Below, in pieces: positions 1-8,522 of a DNA stretch of 64,000 nucleotides. The stretch comes from Clostridia bacterium (GTDB lineage Bacteria; Bacillota; Clostridia; UMGS1883; UMGS1540). Position 1 is the stretch's first letter, and every line of letters begins with the position of its first letter. The notes under the pieces were generated by a model. The model was not told the origin of the DNA. It saw nothing but the letters and a program-made list of their open reading frames with translations, and made no database searches. Made by a program: the position numbers and the translations under genes. The stretch is taken from assembly GCA_017436645.1 (NCBI GenBank), contig JAFSCR010000001.1, positions 62,001 to 126,000 on the forward strand, read 5' to 3'.

Positions 1-1
1 C

Positions 2-463
2 CATATGGACGATGTTGTTGTTGTTTCGCCTGACTTTGGCAGCGTTACCCGTGCAAGAAAATTTGCACAGCGTCTGGATGTTCCCATTGCCATTATTGAC
101 AAGCGTCGTCCCCGTCCCAACGTTGCTGAGGTTATGAACATCATCGGCGACATTAAGGACAAAACGATTATTCTCGTTGACGACATGATTGACACGGCAG
201 GCACCATCACAAACGGCGCTTCCGCCCTTATGGAACGTGGCGCAAAAGAAATTTACGCCTGCTGCACACATCCCGTTCTTTCCGGACCTGCGCTTGAAAG
301 AATCGAAAAATCGCCCATCAAAGAACTTGTTGTTCTGGATACGATTGCACTTCCGCCGGAAAAAATGCTGGATAAAATTCAGGTCTTGTCTGTTGCAGAC
401 ATTTTTGCAGAAGCCATCAAACGTATATATGCTGATATTTCTGTCAGCCCCATGTTTGCATAA
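2..463 (+). CDS. prs: Ribose-phosphate pyrophosphokinase, C-terminal half (cut by window start)
   Basis: Makes PRPP from ribose 5-phosphate and ATP in the cytoplasm, feeding purine, pyrimidine, His and Trp synthesis. The open frame runs in from the left edge, and about 150 residues are visible against a usual length near 315, so only the second Rossmann-like domain is present. Diagnostic segments are [10 protein letters not shown] near residue 8 of the fragment and the PRPP-binding loop [12 protein letters not shown] near residue 56, followed by the family's typical C-terminus with a conserved [11 protein letters not shown] stretch. The first ATG in the fragment is internal and not the start. 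A hairpin with a T-run follows at 484-515. Confidence 0.95.
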   Translation, partial: HMDDVVVVSPDFGSVTRARKFAQRLDVPIAIIDKRRPRPNVAEVMNIIGDIKDKTIILVDDMIDTAGTITNGASALMERGAKEIYACCTHPVLSGPALERIEKSPIKELVVLDTIALPPEKMLDKIQVLSVADIFAEAIKRIYADISVSPMFA

Positions 464-483
464 ATTGCAAAAAGTACATAAGA

Positions 484-515
484 GGGAATTATCGCCATCG
501 GTAATTCCCCTTTTT
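484..515 (+). terminator. Intrinsic terminator after prs
   Basis: GGGAATTA (484-491) pairs with TAATTCCC (502-509) around a 10-base loop and is followed by TTTTT. It lies 20 bases after the prs stop codon and before the next gene's ribosome binding site. Confidence 0.8.
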
Positions 516-545
516 GTAATTTAAACTTTTTAAGGTGGTAAATCT

Positions 546-1427
546 ATGCCCTCTCTCGGAAAGCTTCTACTCATTATAAACCCCATCGCCGGAAAAATGC
601 GGGCAAAATCCATTGATTTTCCCGCGCTTTTCTCCGAATATGATGCTACGGTTTATTATACAAAAGACGGCAAAAGCACAGAAAAATATGTAACCGACCA
701 CGCCGCCGCATATCAGCTTTTGGTCTGCGTCGGAGGTGACGGCACTTTAAACCGTGTGGTAAACGGCCTCATGCGCCTACCCTCCCGTCCGCCTCTTGGG
801 TACATTCCTTGCGGCACTACCAATGATTTTGCCACCAGCCTCGGCATACCGAAAGAAATCGGCAAGGCCGCAGAGGCAATCCGCCACGGCTCGCCCATGC
901 CCATTGATGTAGGTACTTTCGGCAATCGCTATTTTACGTATGTGGCGTCCTTCGGCGCCTTTTCCGATTCATCCTACAAAGCTTCACAGGATGCCAAAAA
1001 CCGTATCGGCCACATGGCATATGTTTTCGAAGCCGTGCGGGATATTCCCAACATCCGTCCCTGCCGTATGACGGTAGAAACGGAAAGCGGCATTTTAAAG
1101 GGTGAATATATTTTCGGGTCCATTTCCAACTCCACCTCACTTGGTGGTATCATGCGCCTTTCCCCCGAAAACATCAGCTATGATGACGGTCTTTTTGAAG
1201 TCATGCTGATTCGCATGCCCCGCTCTGCCACGGATTTGCAGCAGATTGTTTTTTCTCTCATCCGCAAGCAGTATAATTCGGACCTCATCACATTCTTTAA
1301 ATCAAGGCACCTCACTTTTTCTATGGACCAGATTTTCCCCTGGTCCCTCGATGGAGAGTTTGAAGAGGGTGCAAATATTGTTGAAATCAAAAATCAGCCA
1401 AAGGCAATCGTCATGCAGCTGTCCTAA
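546..1427 (+). CDS. Diacylglycerol kinase family lipid kinase
   Basis: Member of the DAGK catalytic family (DgkB/YegS/BmrU type), which phosphorylates diacylglycerol or a related lipid at the inner membrane face; the exact substrate cannot be read from sequence. At 293 residues it has the usual length. The nucleotide-binding GGDGT is at residues 63-67 and the second glycine-rich motif PCGTTNDFA at about 88-96. The C-terminal beta-sandwich half carries SLDGEFEEG near residue 265, as in this family. There is no signal peptide. The start ATG follows AAGGTGG. It is separated from prs by a terminator and followed closely by the U32 gene, so the two may be co-transcribed. Confidence 0.88.
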   Translation: MPSLGKLLLIINPIAGKMRAKSIDFPALFSEYDATVYYTKDGKSTEKYVTDHAAAYQLLVCVGGDGTLNRVVNGLMRLPSRPPLGYIPCGTTNDFATSLGIPKEIGKAAEAIRHGSPMPIDVGTFGNRYFTYVASFGAFSDSSYKASQDAKNRIGHMAYVFEAVRDIPNIRPCRMTVETESGILKGEYIFGSISNSTSLGGIMRLSPENISYDDGLFEVMLIRMPRSATDLQQIVFSLIRKQYNSDLITFFKSRHLTFSMDQIFPWSLDGEFEEGANIVEIKNQPKAIVMQLS

Positions 1428-1459
1428 GATAGCTGCTTTTTTCGAAAGGAGGCAGAAAA

Positions 1460-3472
1460 ATGCATGAATTGCTCGCCCCGGCCGGAAGTTTTGCGGCAAT
1501 GGAAGCGGCAGTGTGCGCCGGTGCCGATGCTGTATACCTTGGCGCAAGCCGCCATAATGCAAGGCTTCACGGCGAAAACTTTACGGATGAAACACTTCCC
1601 GATGCCGTAAAATACTGTCACATTCGTCATAAAAAAGTGTATTTAACGCTGAACACGCTTCTTTCGGACAGGGAACTTCATGAAATGTCCGAGTATGCCC
1701 ACTTCCTCTCGGAAACGGGGATTGACGGCGTAATTGTGCAGGATATCGGTCTTGCCTCCCTTCTTCGCGAGGCTGTACCCACGCTGCCCCTGCATGCAAG
1801 CACCCAGATGACGGTGCATAATTCTCTTGGCATAAAAAGAGCCGAGGCGCTCGGTTTTAGCCGTGTGGTTCTTGCCCGTGAATCCTTCTCCCCTGCGCTT
1901 ATTGCGAATTCACCTCTTGAAATTGAAGTGTTTATTCATGGTGCTCTTTGCATTTCCTATTCGGGACAATGTTATTTCAGCAGTATGCTGGCAAGAAGGA
2001 GCGGCAACCGTGGCACCTGTGCCCAGCCTTGCCGCCATAAATATAAAAACGGCTACGCCTTAAGTCTTCATGATTTGTGCCTTGCAGAGCATATCCCCAC
2101 CCTTCTTTCCATGCCCATAGCCTCACTCAAAATTGAGGGACGGCTGAAATCGCCCGACTATGTGGGCGGCGTTGTTTCTACATACCGAACACTACTCGAC
2201 GAAGGGCGAAGTGCCACGAAAGAAGAAATGGAATATCTCAGAAGCCTGTTTTCAAGGCAGGGCTTTACGGACGGCTATTTTCTGGAAAAACCGGGGAAAC
2301 ATATGTTCGGTTTCCGCACGGAGGCTGACAAAAAGGCTTCGCAAAATGTTTCCGTTTCCCTTGCCGAAACGCCCATTCCCCTTTCCATGGATATGCAGAT
2401 TGCAGAAGGTGTCCCTTCTGTTCTTACCGTTTCGGACGGCGTGTATTCCGCTCGTGTGGAAGGTGCCGTGCCCGAAAAAGCCGCATCCCGCCCTTTAAGC
2501 ATAGCGGACTGCGAAAAAGCACTTTCAAAACTTGGCGGAACGCCTTATTCTGCATCAGTTACCGCATCTGTTGGCCCCGATTTGTTCCTCCCTGCCGCCG
2601 CTTTAAATGCCCTAAGGCGTGATGCTGTTGCGGCACTCGGGCAGGCCGCCATGGAGAAATATGAATATAAGAAACCTTCTCTCGACGTCGAAAGTAAGCC
2701 TGCAAAAAAGGCGGAAATCCATTGTATTTTTCAGTCTGCCGACCAGATTCCCGCTTCTCACAATATAGATTTCATCTGGCTTCCCCTCTTCGCCATCGAA
2801 AAGCCCATAGGCGAAAATGTGGGTGCCATTCTCCCCACCATTATTTTTGACAAAGAAATGGAACCAGTAAGGGAAAAGCTGGAGCTTTTAAAGACCTTCG
2901 GCCTCAAAAAAGTAATGTGCCATACCATCGGGCAGAGCCTTCTCTGTCGGGAAATGGGCCTTCTCCCCTATGGCGGCACAGGCCTTCACATTTTTAACGG
3001 CCGCACCGCATCCCTTTCCGATATGGAAGGCGTTATGGCATCTCCCGAACTTCTCGCCTCCCAGATTCGCACCATGCCAAAGCCGCTCCCCCTTGCCGTT
3101 CTCGTTTACGGAAGGGTAACGCTTATGACCATGGAAAACTGCCTTGCCAAGGTGCACAGCACCTGTCACGGCGGCAAGGACGTATATCCCCTTACAGACG
3201 AGAAGGGGAACGTGTTCCCCGTCCTTTGTGCCTATCCCCACCGAAACGAAGTTTTAAATGCCCGTCCCCTATACATGGCGGACAAAATGGACGTTTTGGA
3301 AGGTGCAGGCATTTCCGCTTTTGTACTTCGTTTTACAACGGAAACGAAAAAAGAAGTGGAAGAAATCATGTCCCTTTATAAAATGCGGGCACCTGCCCCC
3401 TTCCCCTTCACCCGTGGGTGCTTCTTCCAGAAAGAAACAGCAAAAGAAAAGCTTGCACCCCGAAGAAAATAA
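1460..3472 (+). CDS. U32 family protein with C-terminal extension (RlhA-like)
   Basis: Peptidase U32 family, now known mainly for prephenate-dependent RNA hydroxylation (RlhA on 23S rRNA, TrhP on tRNA) rather than proteolysis. The N-terminus ELLAPAGS (residues 3-10) and the U32 signature FIHGALCISYSGQC (about 158-171), with Cys164, Cys171, Cys187 and Cys191, are intact; these cysteines probably bind an iron-sulfur cluster. At 670 residues it is longer than the simple ~400-residue form, which fits the RlhA-type architecture with an added DUF3656-like region. AAAGGAGG precedes the ATG. A second, shorter U32 gene lies at 54137-55360. Function is inferred from family only. Confidence 0.85.
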   Translation: MHELLAPAGSFAAMEAAVCAGADAVYLGASRHNARLHGENFTDETLPDAVKYCHIRHKKVYLTLNTLLSDRELHEMSEYAHFLSETGIDGVIVQDIGLASLLREAVPTLPLHASTQMTVHNSLGIKRAEALGFSRVVLARESFSPALIANSPLEIEVFIHGALCISYSGQCYFSSMLARRSGNRGTCAQPCRHKYKNGYALSLHDLCLAEHIPTLLSMPIASLKIEGRLKSPDYVGGVVSTYRTLLDEGRSATKEEMEYLRSLFSRQGFTDGYFLEKPGKHMFGFRTEADKKASQNVSVSLAETPIPLSMDMQIAEGVPSVLTVSDGVYSARVEGAVPEKAASRPLSIADCEKALSKLGGTPYSASVTASVGPDLFLPAAALNALRRDAVAALGQAAMEKYEYKKPSLDVESKPAKKAEIHCIFQSADQIPASHNIDFIWLPLFAIEKPIGENVGAILPTIIFDKEMEPVREKLELLKTFGLKKVMCHTIGQSLLCREMGLLPYGGTGLHIFNGRTASLSDMEGVMASPELLASQIRTMPKPLPLAVLVYGRVTLMTMENCLAKVHSTCHGGKDVYPLTDEKGNVFPVLCAYPHRNEVLNARPLYMADKMDVLEGAGISAFVLRFTTETKKEVEEIMSLYKMRAPAPFPFTRGCFFQKETAKEKLAPRRK

Positions 3473-3483
3473 CGGAGGTTATT

Positions 3484-4017
3484 ATGTATATTTTCGCCCA
3501 GTGTCTCGGCGTTATCGCCCTCACGATTGCTATACTGTCTTTTCAGCAAAATTCCCAGAAACGGATTGTCACCATGCAGATGATTTCGTCCGTGTTCTGG
3601 TGCTTGCATTTCTGCCTTCTCGGGGCAACCCTCGGTGGCGTTCTCAATGCAATCGGTTTTTTCCGTGCCGCCATTTTCAGAAACCGTGATAAAAAATGGG
3701 CGTCAAACCCTGTGTGGTTCTTCCTTTTCTGCGCCCTTTTCATCGGTGCCGCCGTTTATTTCTGGGAAGGGGCCATAAGCCTTCTCCCCATGTGCGCCAT
3801 GCTTTTAACCACCGTTGCCTTCTGGATTAAAAATCCTTTCGTGGTGCGCCTCGTTTCTGCACCGTCCTCCCCTTTTTGGCTTATTTATAACTTAGTTTTC
3901 CGTTCCTACCCCGGCATGCTTACGGAAACCTTCGTTTTCTCGTCTATTTGCGTCGCATTTATGCGATATGACATTCTTCCCGCCCTTCGCAAAAAACGGG
4001 CACAGAACGAAAAATAA
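3484..4017 (+). CDS. YgjV-like inner membrane protein
   Basis: A 177-residue integral membrane protein with about five hydrophobic segments. The N-terminal block FAQCLGVIALTIAILSFQQ, followed by a basic Gln/Lys/Arg stretch and the WCLHFCLLGATLGG block, matches the YgjV family of unknown function. I chose the ATG at 3484 because AACGGAGG lies just upstream and the protein then begins directly with the first membrane helix. An in-frame start further upstream would overlap the preceding gene. It follows the U32 gene by only 11 bases, so it is probably in the same operon. No substrate or role can be assigned. Confidence 0.72.
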   Translation: MYIFAQCLGVIALTIAILSFQQNSQKRIVTMQMISSVFWCLHFCLLGATLGGVLNAIGFFRAAIFRNRDKKWASNPVWFFLFCALFIGAAVYFWEGAISLLPMCAMLLTTVAFWIKNPFVVRLVSAPSSPFWLIYNLVFRSYPGMLTETFVFSSICVAFMRYDILPALRKKRAQNEK

Positions 4018-4026
4018 GCGGATATA

Positions 4027-4060
4027 CAAAAAGCGTAAGCCAAAAGGCTCACGCTTTTTT
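4027..4060. terminator. Bidirectional terminator between convergent genes
   Basis: AAAAAGCGTAAGCC and GGCTCACGCTTTTTT flank an AAAA loop with one mismatch and give a T-run on both strands. It serves the rightward membrane protein gene and the leftward DUF4364 gene, and overlaps the latter's stop codon (4049-4051). Confidence 0.85.
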
Positions 4061-4588
4061 ATTTTCTTCATTCATTACCGCCCCCATAAGTGCTTTATAC
4101 ACTTTATCGGGGTCTTCTTTAAACGTTTGGCAAATTTCCCTTGCCGCGTCCTTACTGCCGACAGTGAGGCGCACTTCCATAAGGGGAAAACCGCCATCCC
4201 GAATGGAAAGCTCGGCAAGATAGGAAAGCGCATTGAGGGGGCGAAATGAAGCGGAAATATCCTCTGCATGCCGCTCTTTTCTTTTATAGGCCTTGATCGT
4301 TTTTAAAAGTTTCTCACGAACGGACGTGGGGATTTTATGAATATAGGCTTCATATGCATCTTTGCCGTGTGGTGCCAAAAAGTACAGGCGGAGTTTATCG
4401 GCACGGTCAATGGCAACGAGCTGCATTTCGACAAGTTCATCGAGATACGTCTGCATTGTGAAGTAATCCACGAATGCATAATCCATGAAAATATCGGTAA
4501 TCTGGCCGTTGTCAATGGGCTCGCCGAAATTTTCGATGATATACATAATAATGAGCTTTACCTCAGAAGGCTCTGTGAAGGTATACAT
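4049..4588 (-). CDS. DUF4364 family protein
   Basis: A 179-residue soluble protein of the DUF4364 family, common in Clostridia. The N-terminal 75 residues look like a winged-helix fold (VKLIIMYIIENFGEPIDNGQ, then LDELVEMQLV), so a regulatory or replication-linked role is possible but not shown. It is last in a three-gene leftward run: DnaD, DnaC-like ATPase, this gene. It abuts the DnaC-like gene with no gap, which argues for co-expression. The family has no assigned function that I know of. Confidence 0.75.
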   Translation of the reverse strand: MYTFTEPSEVKLIIMYIIENFGEPIDNGQITDIFMDYAFVDYFTMQTYLDELVEMQLVAIDRADKLRLYFLAPHGKDAYEAYIHKIPTSVREKLLKTIKAYKRKERHAEDISASFRPLNALSYLAELSIRDGGFPLMEVRLTVGSKDAAREICQTFKEDPDKVYKALMGAVMNEENKKA

Positions 4589-5566
4589 TTATCGCATGCT
4601 CCTTATATCCTTACCATAAAAACAAAGTGTTTGATAATGCCCCATAATTCGGGAAAGCATACGCTCCGAATATACACGCTTAATATCTTCAAGGGACAAA
4701 TTCGTGCTGATTATGGTGCTTTTTTCACTCAATATGCGGCTGTTTACTACATAGAACATATCCGCATCCGTCATGGCATTTATAAATTCTGTTCCTAAAT
4801 CGTCAATAATCAAAAGATCCGCTTTTACGAGCTGGTCTTTAAAAAACGTTGCCGTTTCGCTTTCGCCTCTGCCAAATCTTGCATCGGACAATATATCCGT
4901 AATCTGCCCTGCCGTCTGGTAAAGGACGGAAACGCCACGCTCTAAAAGCGCATTGGCAATGGCGCTTGATAAAAACGTTTTGCCAAGGCCGGGGTTGCCG
5001 TATAAAAAGAGATTATCTGCCTTTTCCTCAAAATCCCTTACAAAATCCATGCAGATTTTCAAATTCAGCTGCATGTTTTTCTTTGGGGAAAGGGGACGGC
5101 CTTCATAGGGCGTATCGTCATAAAAACCAAGGTCAAAAGTTTCAAATTTTTGTTTTTTGAGTAGCTTTCCCATGCCGGACTGCTCAAATAAAACTTCGCT
5201 CATAAGGGAAAGATAACAGCCGCAAAGCTTATCCCCATGCATCCCCGTATCTTTGCAGTGGGGGCAGGTGTAGGGCACTTCAAGGTAGTCTGGCGCAAAT
5301 CCCGCTTCCTTTAAAAGCTTCCGCTTCTCTGCCGCATATTTTTCCGTTTTCGCAGCATATCCGCCTGCAACCTGTTCGGGAGATTCGTTTCCGTCCCACA
5401 CAGCGGAAAGCATGGAAAGGCCGCCGCTAAAAATCGCATCATCAATTTCACGGATGCGAGGAGACATACGGTACACTTCCTCCCTGCGGGCGGCAAGGAG
5501 AACATCCCTGTTCTTCTTTCGCTGATTAAATTGTTTGTTTACAGCCGAAAGGCTTTTTTCATCCAT
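4589..5566 (-). CDS. DnaC/DnaI-like helicase-loader ATPase
   Basis: AAA+ ATPase of the DnaC/DnaI type, expected to load the replicative helicase DnaB (DnaC in Bacillus naming) onto single-stranded DNA. It has 325 residues. A cysteine cluster (CPHC at 101-104 and CGC at 115-117) suggests a zinc site, as in DnaI. Walker A GNPGLGKT is at 190-197 and Walker B LLIIDD at about 251-256. The C-terminus has a conserved arginine-rich SRIMGHYQ stretch. Its start overlaps the end of the upstream DnaD-domain gene by 8 bases, so the two are translationally linked, the usual arrangement in Clostridia. Confidence 0.9.
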   Translation of the reverse strand: MDEKSLSAVNKQFNQRKKNRDVLLAARREEVYRMSPRIREIDDAIFSGGLSMLSAVWDGNESPEQVAGGYAAKTEKYAAEKRKLLKEAGFAPDYLEVPYTCPHCKDTGMHGDKLCGCYLSLMSEVLFEQSGMGKLLKKQKFETFDLGFYDDTPYEGRPLSPKKNMQLNLKICMDFVRDFEEKADNLFLYGNPGLGKTFLSSAIANALLERGVSVLYQTAGQITDILSDARFGRGESETATFFKDQLVKADLLIIDDLGTEFINAMTDADMFYVVNSRILSEKSTIISTNLSLEDIKRVYSERMLSRIMGHYQTLCFYGKDIRSMR

Positions 5567-6569
5567 GTTCTCTTATCCTTTTTTCAAGTGCACGGCGTTC
5601 AAATTCAGCAACATCATAGGACGCCGTTTGCTGATAATCCAAAAATTTATTTGTTTTCTTCGTCTTCGACACGCCGGGTTTTTGGGGCGTGTCCTTAGAA
5701 AGGTCCTCCATCTTCATAATGCCCTGCTTATACCAGGACTGGAGAATGGCGTTTATGTAAGGAAAGGATGCGCTTCCCGTCTGGAGCACCGCCTTTTCGT
5801 AAGCCGTTTTAATAAGCTCCTGTGGCATTTCCATTTCCTCTGTCCACTGGAGAATGTGCGCGTATTCCGCATCGGATAAATCACGGCCCACAATGCCGAG
5901 CATCCTTTTATATTTTCTGGAAAGTTTGGAACGCTTGTCAGCATTTTTCAGATGTTGTTCCGCTTTTTCAATGGTGTCAATCCCTTCGTCTGCCCAGGAA
6001 AGTGCAATCTTTTCCGCATAGCGCATATTGTACTTTTCAAGGGAGGCACAATGCTCTAAAAGCATCATAATCACTTCTAGGGGCAGCTTTAGCCAGTCGA
6101 AAAAACTAAAAAGCGTGGCCGTTTCGCTCGTGCTTAAGGTCTTGCCGAAAATGTTTTGTGCATAATCAAGCAGAATAGAGAGTCTTTTATCGTTTTCCAC
6201 TGCCACTAAAATATCCTTGGCTTTATACTGGGGTTTCCCCTGATTTTCTTCTTTTTCCGGCACATCCAGAGGATTCGGGCGTTCCATGGTAAGGTCAACA
6301 AATTCAATGCCCCCGTCCTCACGGCGACGGATAACGCCTTTTTTCTCCCAGTATCGCCATGCACGGACAACGTCGGATTCTAAAAGGTCCAGCGCTTCTG
6401 CAATATGGGCGTTATCGGGCTTTGTACCCACGGCATAGCAAAGGCGAAGCCCATACAAATAAATTTTAACAAACGTTGCATTTGCATCGGCCATGTACTT
6501 ATCAACAAATATACTGGCCACCGGAAAAGCCGGCAGGCCCATAGAACCTGAAATCCTGTAATTGACCAT
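5559..6569 (-). CDS. DnaD domain protein (replication initiation)
   Basis: Primosomal DnaD/DnaB-type protein, 336 residues from the chosen ATG at 6569, which has GGAAGGAAACG just upstream; an in-frame ATG 14 codons earlier lacks such a site. The N-terminal half is a winged-helix region (AEALDLLESDVVRAWRYWEKKGVIRR). Two DnaD C-terminal domains follow, each with the helical EWTEEMEMPQELIKTAYEKA- or DWLKLPLEVIMMLLEHC-type repeat, around residues 150-215 and 225-295. It probably acts with the DnaC-like ATPase encoded immediately downstream (8-base overlap). A promoter and a leader hairpin lie upstream at 6647-6707. Confidence 0.87.
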   Translation of the reverse strand: MVNYRISGSMGLPAFPVASIFVDKYMADANATFVKIYLYGLRLCYAVGTKPDNAHIAEALDLLESDVVRAWRYWEKKGVIRRREDGGIEFVDLTMERPNPLDVPEKEENQGKPQYKAKDILVAVENDKRLSILLDYAQNIFGKTLSTSETATLFSFFDWLKLPLEVIMMLLEHCASLEKYNMRYAEKIALSWADEGIDTIEKAEQHLKNADKRSKLSRKYKRMLGIVGRDLSDAEYAHILQWTEEMEMPQELIKTAYEKAVLQTGSASFPYINAILQSWYKQGIMKMEDLSKDTPQKPGVSKTKKTNKFLDYQQTASYDVAEFERRALEKRIREHG

Positions 6570-6646
6570 TTTTCGTTTCCTTCCGAAGATTTTATCCTGA
6601 AAAATCCGCATTATAAGGGCAGATTTTTAATATTTACAGACTCTAA

Positions 6647-6667
6647 CGGGCGACCAGAGGTCGCCCG
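6647..6667. other. Perfect 9-bp hairpin in the dnaD leader
   Basis: CGGGCGACC (6647-6655) and GGTCGCCCG (6659-6667) form a perfect stem with a 3-base loop. It lies between the predicted dnaD promoter and start codon. No T-run follows on either strand, so it is more likely an mRNA 5' stabiliser or protein site than a terminator. Confidence 0.5.
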
Positions 6668-6677
6668 TCCAAGATTA

Positions 6678-6707
6678 ATTATATCAGCTTTTGTTACAAA
6701 ATGCCAG
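6678..6707 (-). promoter_or_regulatory. Predicted sigma-A promoter of the dnaD operon
   Basis: On the minus strand CTGGCA (6707-6702) and TATAAT (6683-6678) are separated by 18 bases. The -10 is perfect and the -35 matches 4 of 6. It lies about 110 bases before the dnaD start. Confidence 0.5.
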
Positions 6708-6794
6708 CATTATTTTTACAAAACCGTTACAATCCGTTGCCTTTTACAACTAGTAGTATGCCGCAATTGTTTTTTCCCAAAATCTTGCGCAAAC

Positions 6795-8522
6795 TTATGT
6801 GTAAAGGCTGTGCAGTTTTGCATAAATGCCACCCATATCCAAAAGTGCCTCATGGGTGCCGCTTTCCGCAATGCCATCCTCAGTTAAAACAAGAATTCTG
6901 TCCGCATTTCTGACCGTTGTAAGCCTATGTGCAATAATAAACGTGGTCCTGCCTTTTGCAAGTCGGTCCAGAGAAGCTTGCACAAGTCGCTCGCTTTCAT
7001 TGTCAAGCGCGCTCGTTGCCTCGTCCAGAATAAGAATAGGCGGATTCTTTAAAAACACACGGGCAATGGCAATTCTTTGTTTCTGTCCGCCGGAAAGCTG
7101 CACGCCCCTTTCGCCCACATAGGTATCATACCCATTGGGCAGACTTTCGATAAAATCATGGGCGCCTGCAGCCCTTGCCGCCGCAATCATCTCTTCACGG
7201 TTTGCATCCGGCTTGCCGTACAAAATATTCTCTCCAACCGTACCGCTGAAAAGGTATACTTCCTGACTGACAACGCCGATGTTTTCCCGTAGGGAGGAAA
7301 GCGTAAGGTCTCTTATGTCCTTTCCGTCCACGCAAATTCTGCCGTCCGCCACATCATAAAAACGGGGGATTAAGCTGCAAAGCGTTGTTTTTCCGCCGCC
7401 GGACGGCCCAACAAGTGCAATTTTTTCACCGGCTTTCACGGAAAGGTCAATGTGAGAAAGTACCGTTTTTCCCTTTTCGTTATAACGGAAGCTGACGTTA
7501 TCAAATTGGATGTGCCCCTCCACGTTTTCAAGCGGCACCGCATCTTCCTTATCGGTAATTTCTACAGGCTCGTTCATAATTTCCATGAATCGGTCAATGC
7601 CCGTAATCCCTCTCTGGAACTGTTCTGTAAATTCCACAAGACGGCGAAGGGAGGCAATGAGCGTTTGAATATACAGAAGATATGCCACAAAATCGCCCGG
7701 GGAAATTTTCTCCCTAAAGAGAAACGCTGCCCCTAAAATAATAACGGCAACATACATAACACCGTCAAAGAAACGGATGCCGCCATGGAAAAGCGCCATA
7801 TATTTATAGGCGTCTTTTTTCGCAGATAAAAACCTCTGGTTGCCTTCTTCAAACTGCCGTTTTTCATACTCCTCAGCGGCAAAACTTTTTACAACACGAA
7901 TGCCGAGAAGATTATCTTCAATGGCAGCATTCAGTTCCCCAACCTGTTCTCTCTGTTTCTTAAATGCCGCCTGCATTTTCTTCCGAAGAAGAATTCTCGA
8001 AAGAAGCATTAAGGGCAGGAGGAAAAAGAGCATAAGCGTTAAAGGAACATTTACCCAAAGAAGGATCAGAAACGCCCCCAGAATTTTAATGCCGGACATG
8101 AAGATTTCCTCAGGACAATGGTGCGAAAACTCCGTCACGTCAAATAAATCGTGGGTAATGCGGGACATAAGCTGCCCCACCTTGGCATTATCGTAAAACC
8201 GATGGGACAGCTTTTCCAGATGGGCAAACAAATCCCGCCGCATATCCGTTTCAAGCCGTGCCCCCATAACGTGACCGGCATTTGACATATAGTAATTGGC
8301 AAGGGTGTCCAGAAGGCGAAGAAAAACGTATACACCGCCAAGCCTCAATATAAGAGACATGACGAGAGTGCCCGCCGTGGCCCTCTCCGTAATTTCCCGG
8401 ACAATTACGGGAAAAACAAGCTCGCAACCGCCGGAAAAGGCGGCACAAAGTAAATCTGCCGCCATAATCCCGAGATACGGTTTATAATATTTTGTAAATT
8501 TCCAAAATGAACTTTTCATCAT
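6795..8522 (-). CDS. ABC transporter, fused permease and ATPase
   Basis: Type IV half-exporter with an N-terminal six-helix membrane domain (roughly residues 1-310) and a C-terminal nucleotide-binding domain; it would dimerise in the cytoplasmic membrane. The ATPase half has Walker A GPSGGGKTT, signature LSGGQKQRIAIAR, Walker B PILILDEATSALD and the switch IIAHRLTTV. At 575 residues it has the normal length. It is a single half-transporter with no partner next to it, so a homodimer is likely. Lipid, peptide or drug are all possible substrates. Its ATG overlaps the stop of the upstream oxidoreductase gene. Confidence 0.9.
   Translation of the reverse strand: MMKSSFWKFTKYYKPYLGIMAADLLCAAFSGGCELVFPVIVREITERATAGTLVMSLILRLGGVYVFLRLLDTLANYYMSNAGHVMGARLETDMRRDLFAHLEKLSHRFYDNAKVGQLMSRITHDLFDVTEFSHHCPEEIFMSGIKILGAFLILLWVNVPLTLMLFFLLPLMLLSRILLRKKMQAAFKKQREQVGELNAAIEDNLLGIRVVKSFAAEEYEKRQFEEGNQRFLSAKKDAYKYMALFHGGIRFFDGVMYVAVIILGAAFLFREKISPGDFVAYLLYIQTLIASLRRLVEFTEQFQRGITGIDRFMEIMNEPVEITDKEDAVPLENVEGHIQFDNVSFRYNEKGKTVLSHIDLSVKAGEKIALVGPSGGGKTTLCSLIPRFYDVADGRICVDGKDIRDLTLSSLRENIGVVSQEVYLFSGTVGENILYGKPDANREEMIAAARAAGAHDFIESLPNGYDTYVGERGVQLSGGQKQRIAIARVFLKNPPILILDEATSALDNESERLVQASLDRLAKGRTTFIIAHRLTTVRNADRILVLTEDGIAESGTHEALLDMGGIYAKLHSLYT

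Noticed and set aside
1460-3472. U32 protein as a secreted collagenase/protease
   Set aside because: There is no signal peptide, and the family's characterised members act in RNA hydroxylation; the cysteine pattern fits an iron-sulfur cluster.
6647-6667. Terminator of the ABC transporter gene
   Set aside because: The 9-bp stem is perfect, but no T-run follows on either strand, and a promoter for dnaD lies between it and the ABC gene.
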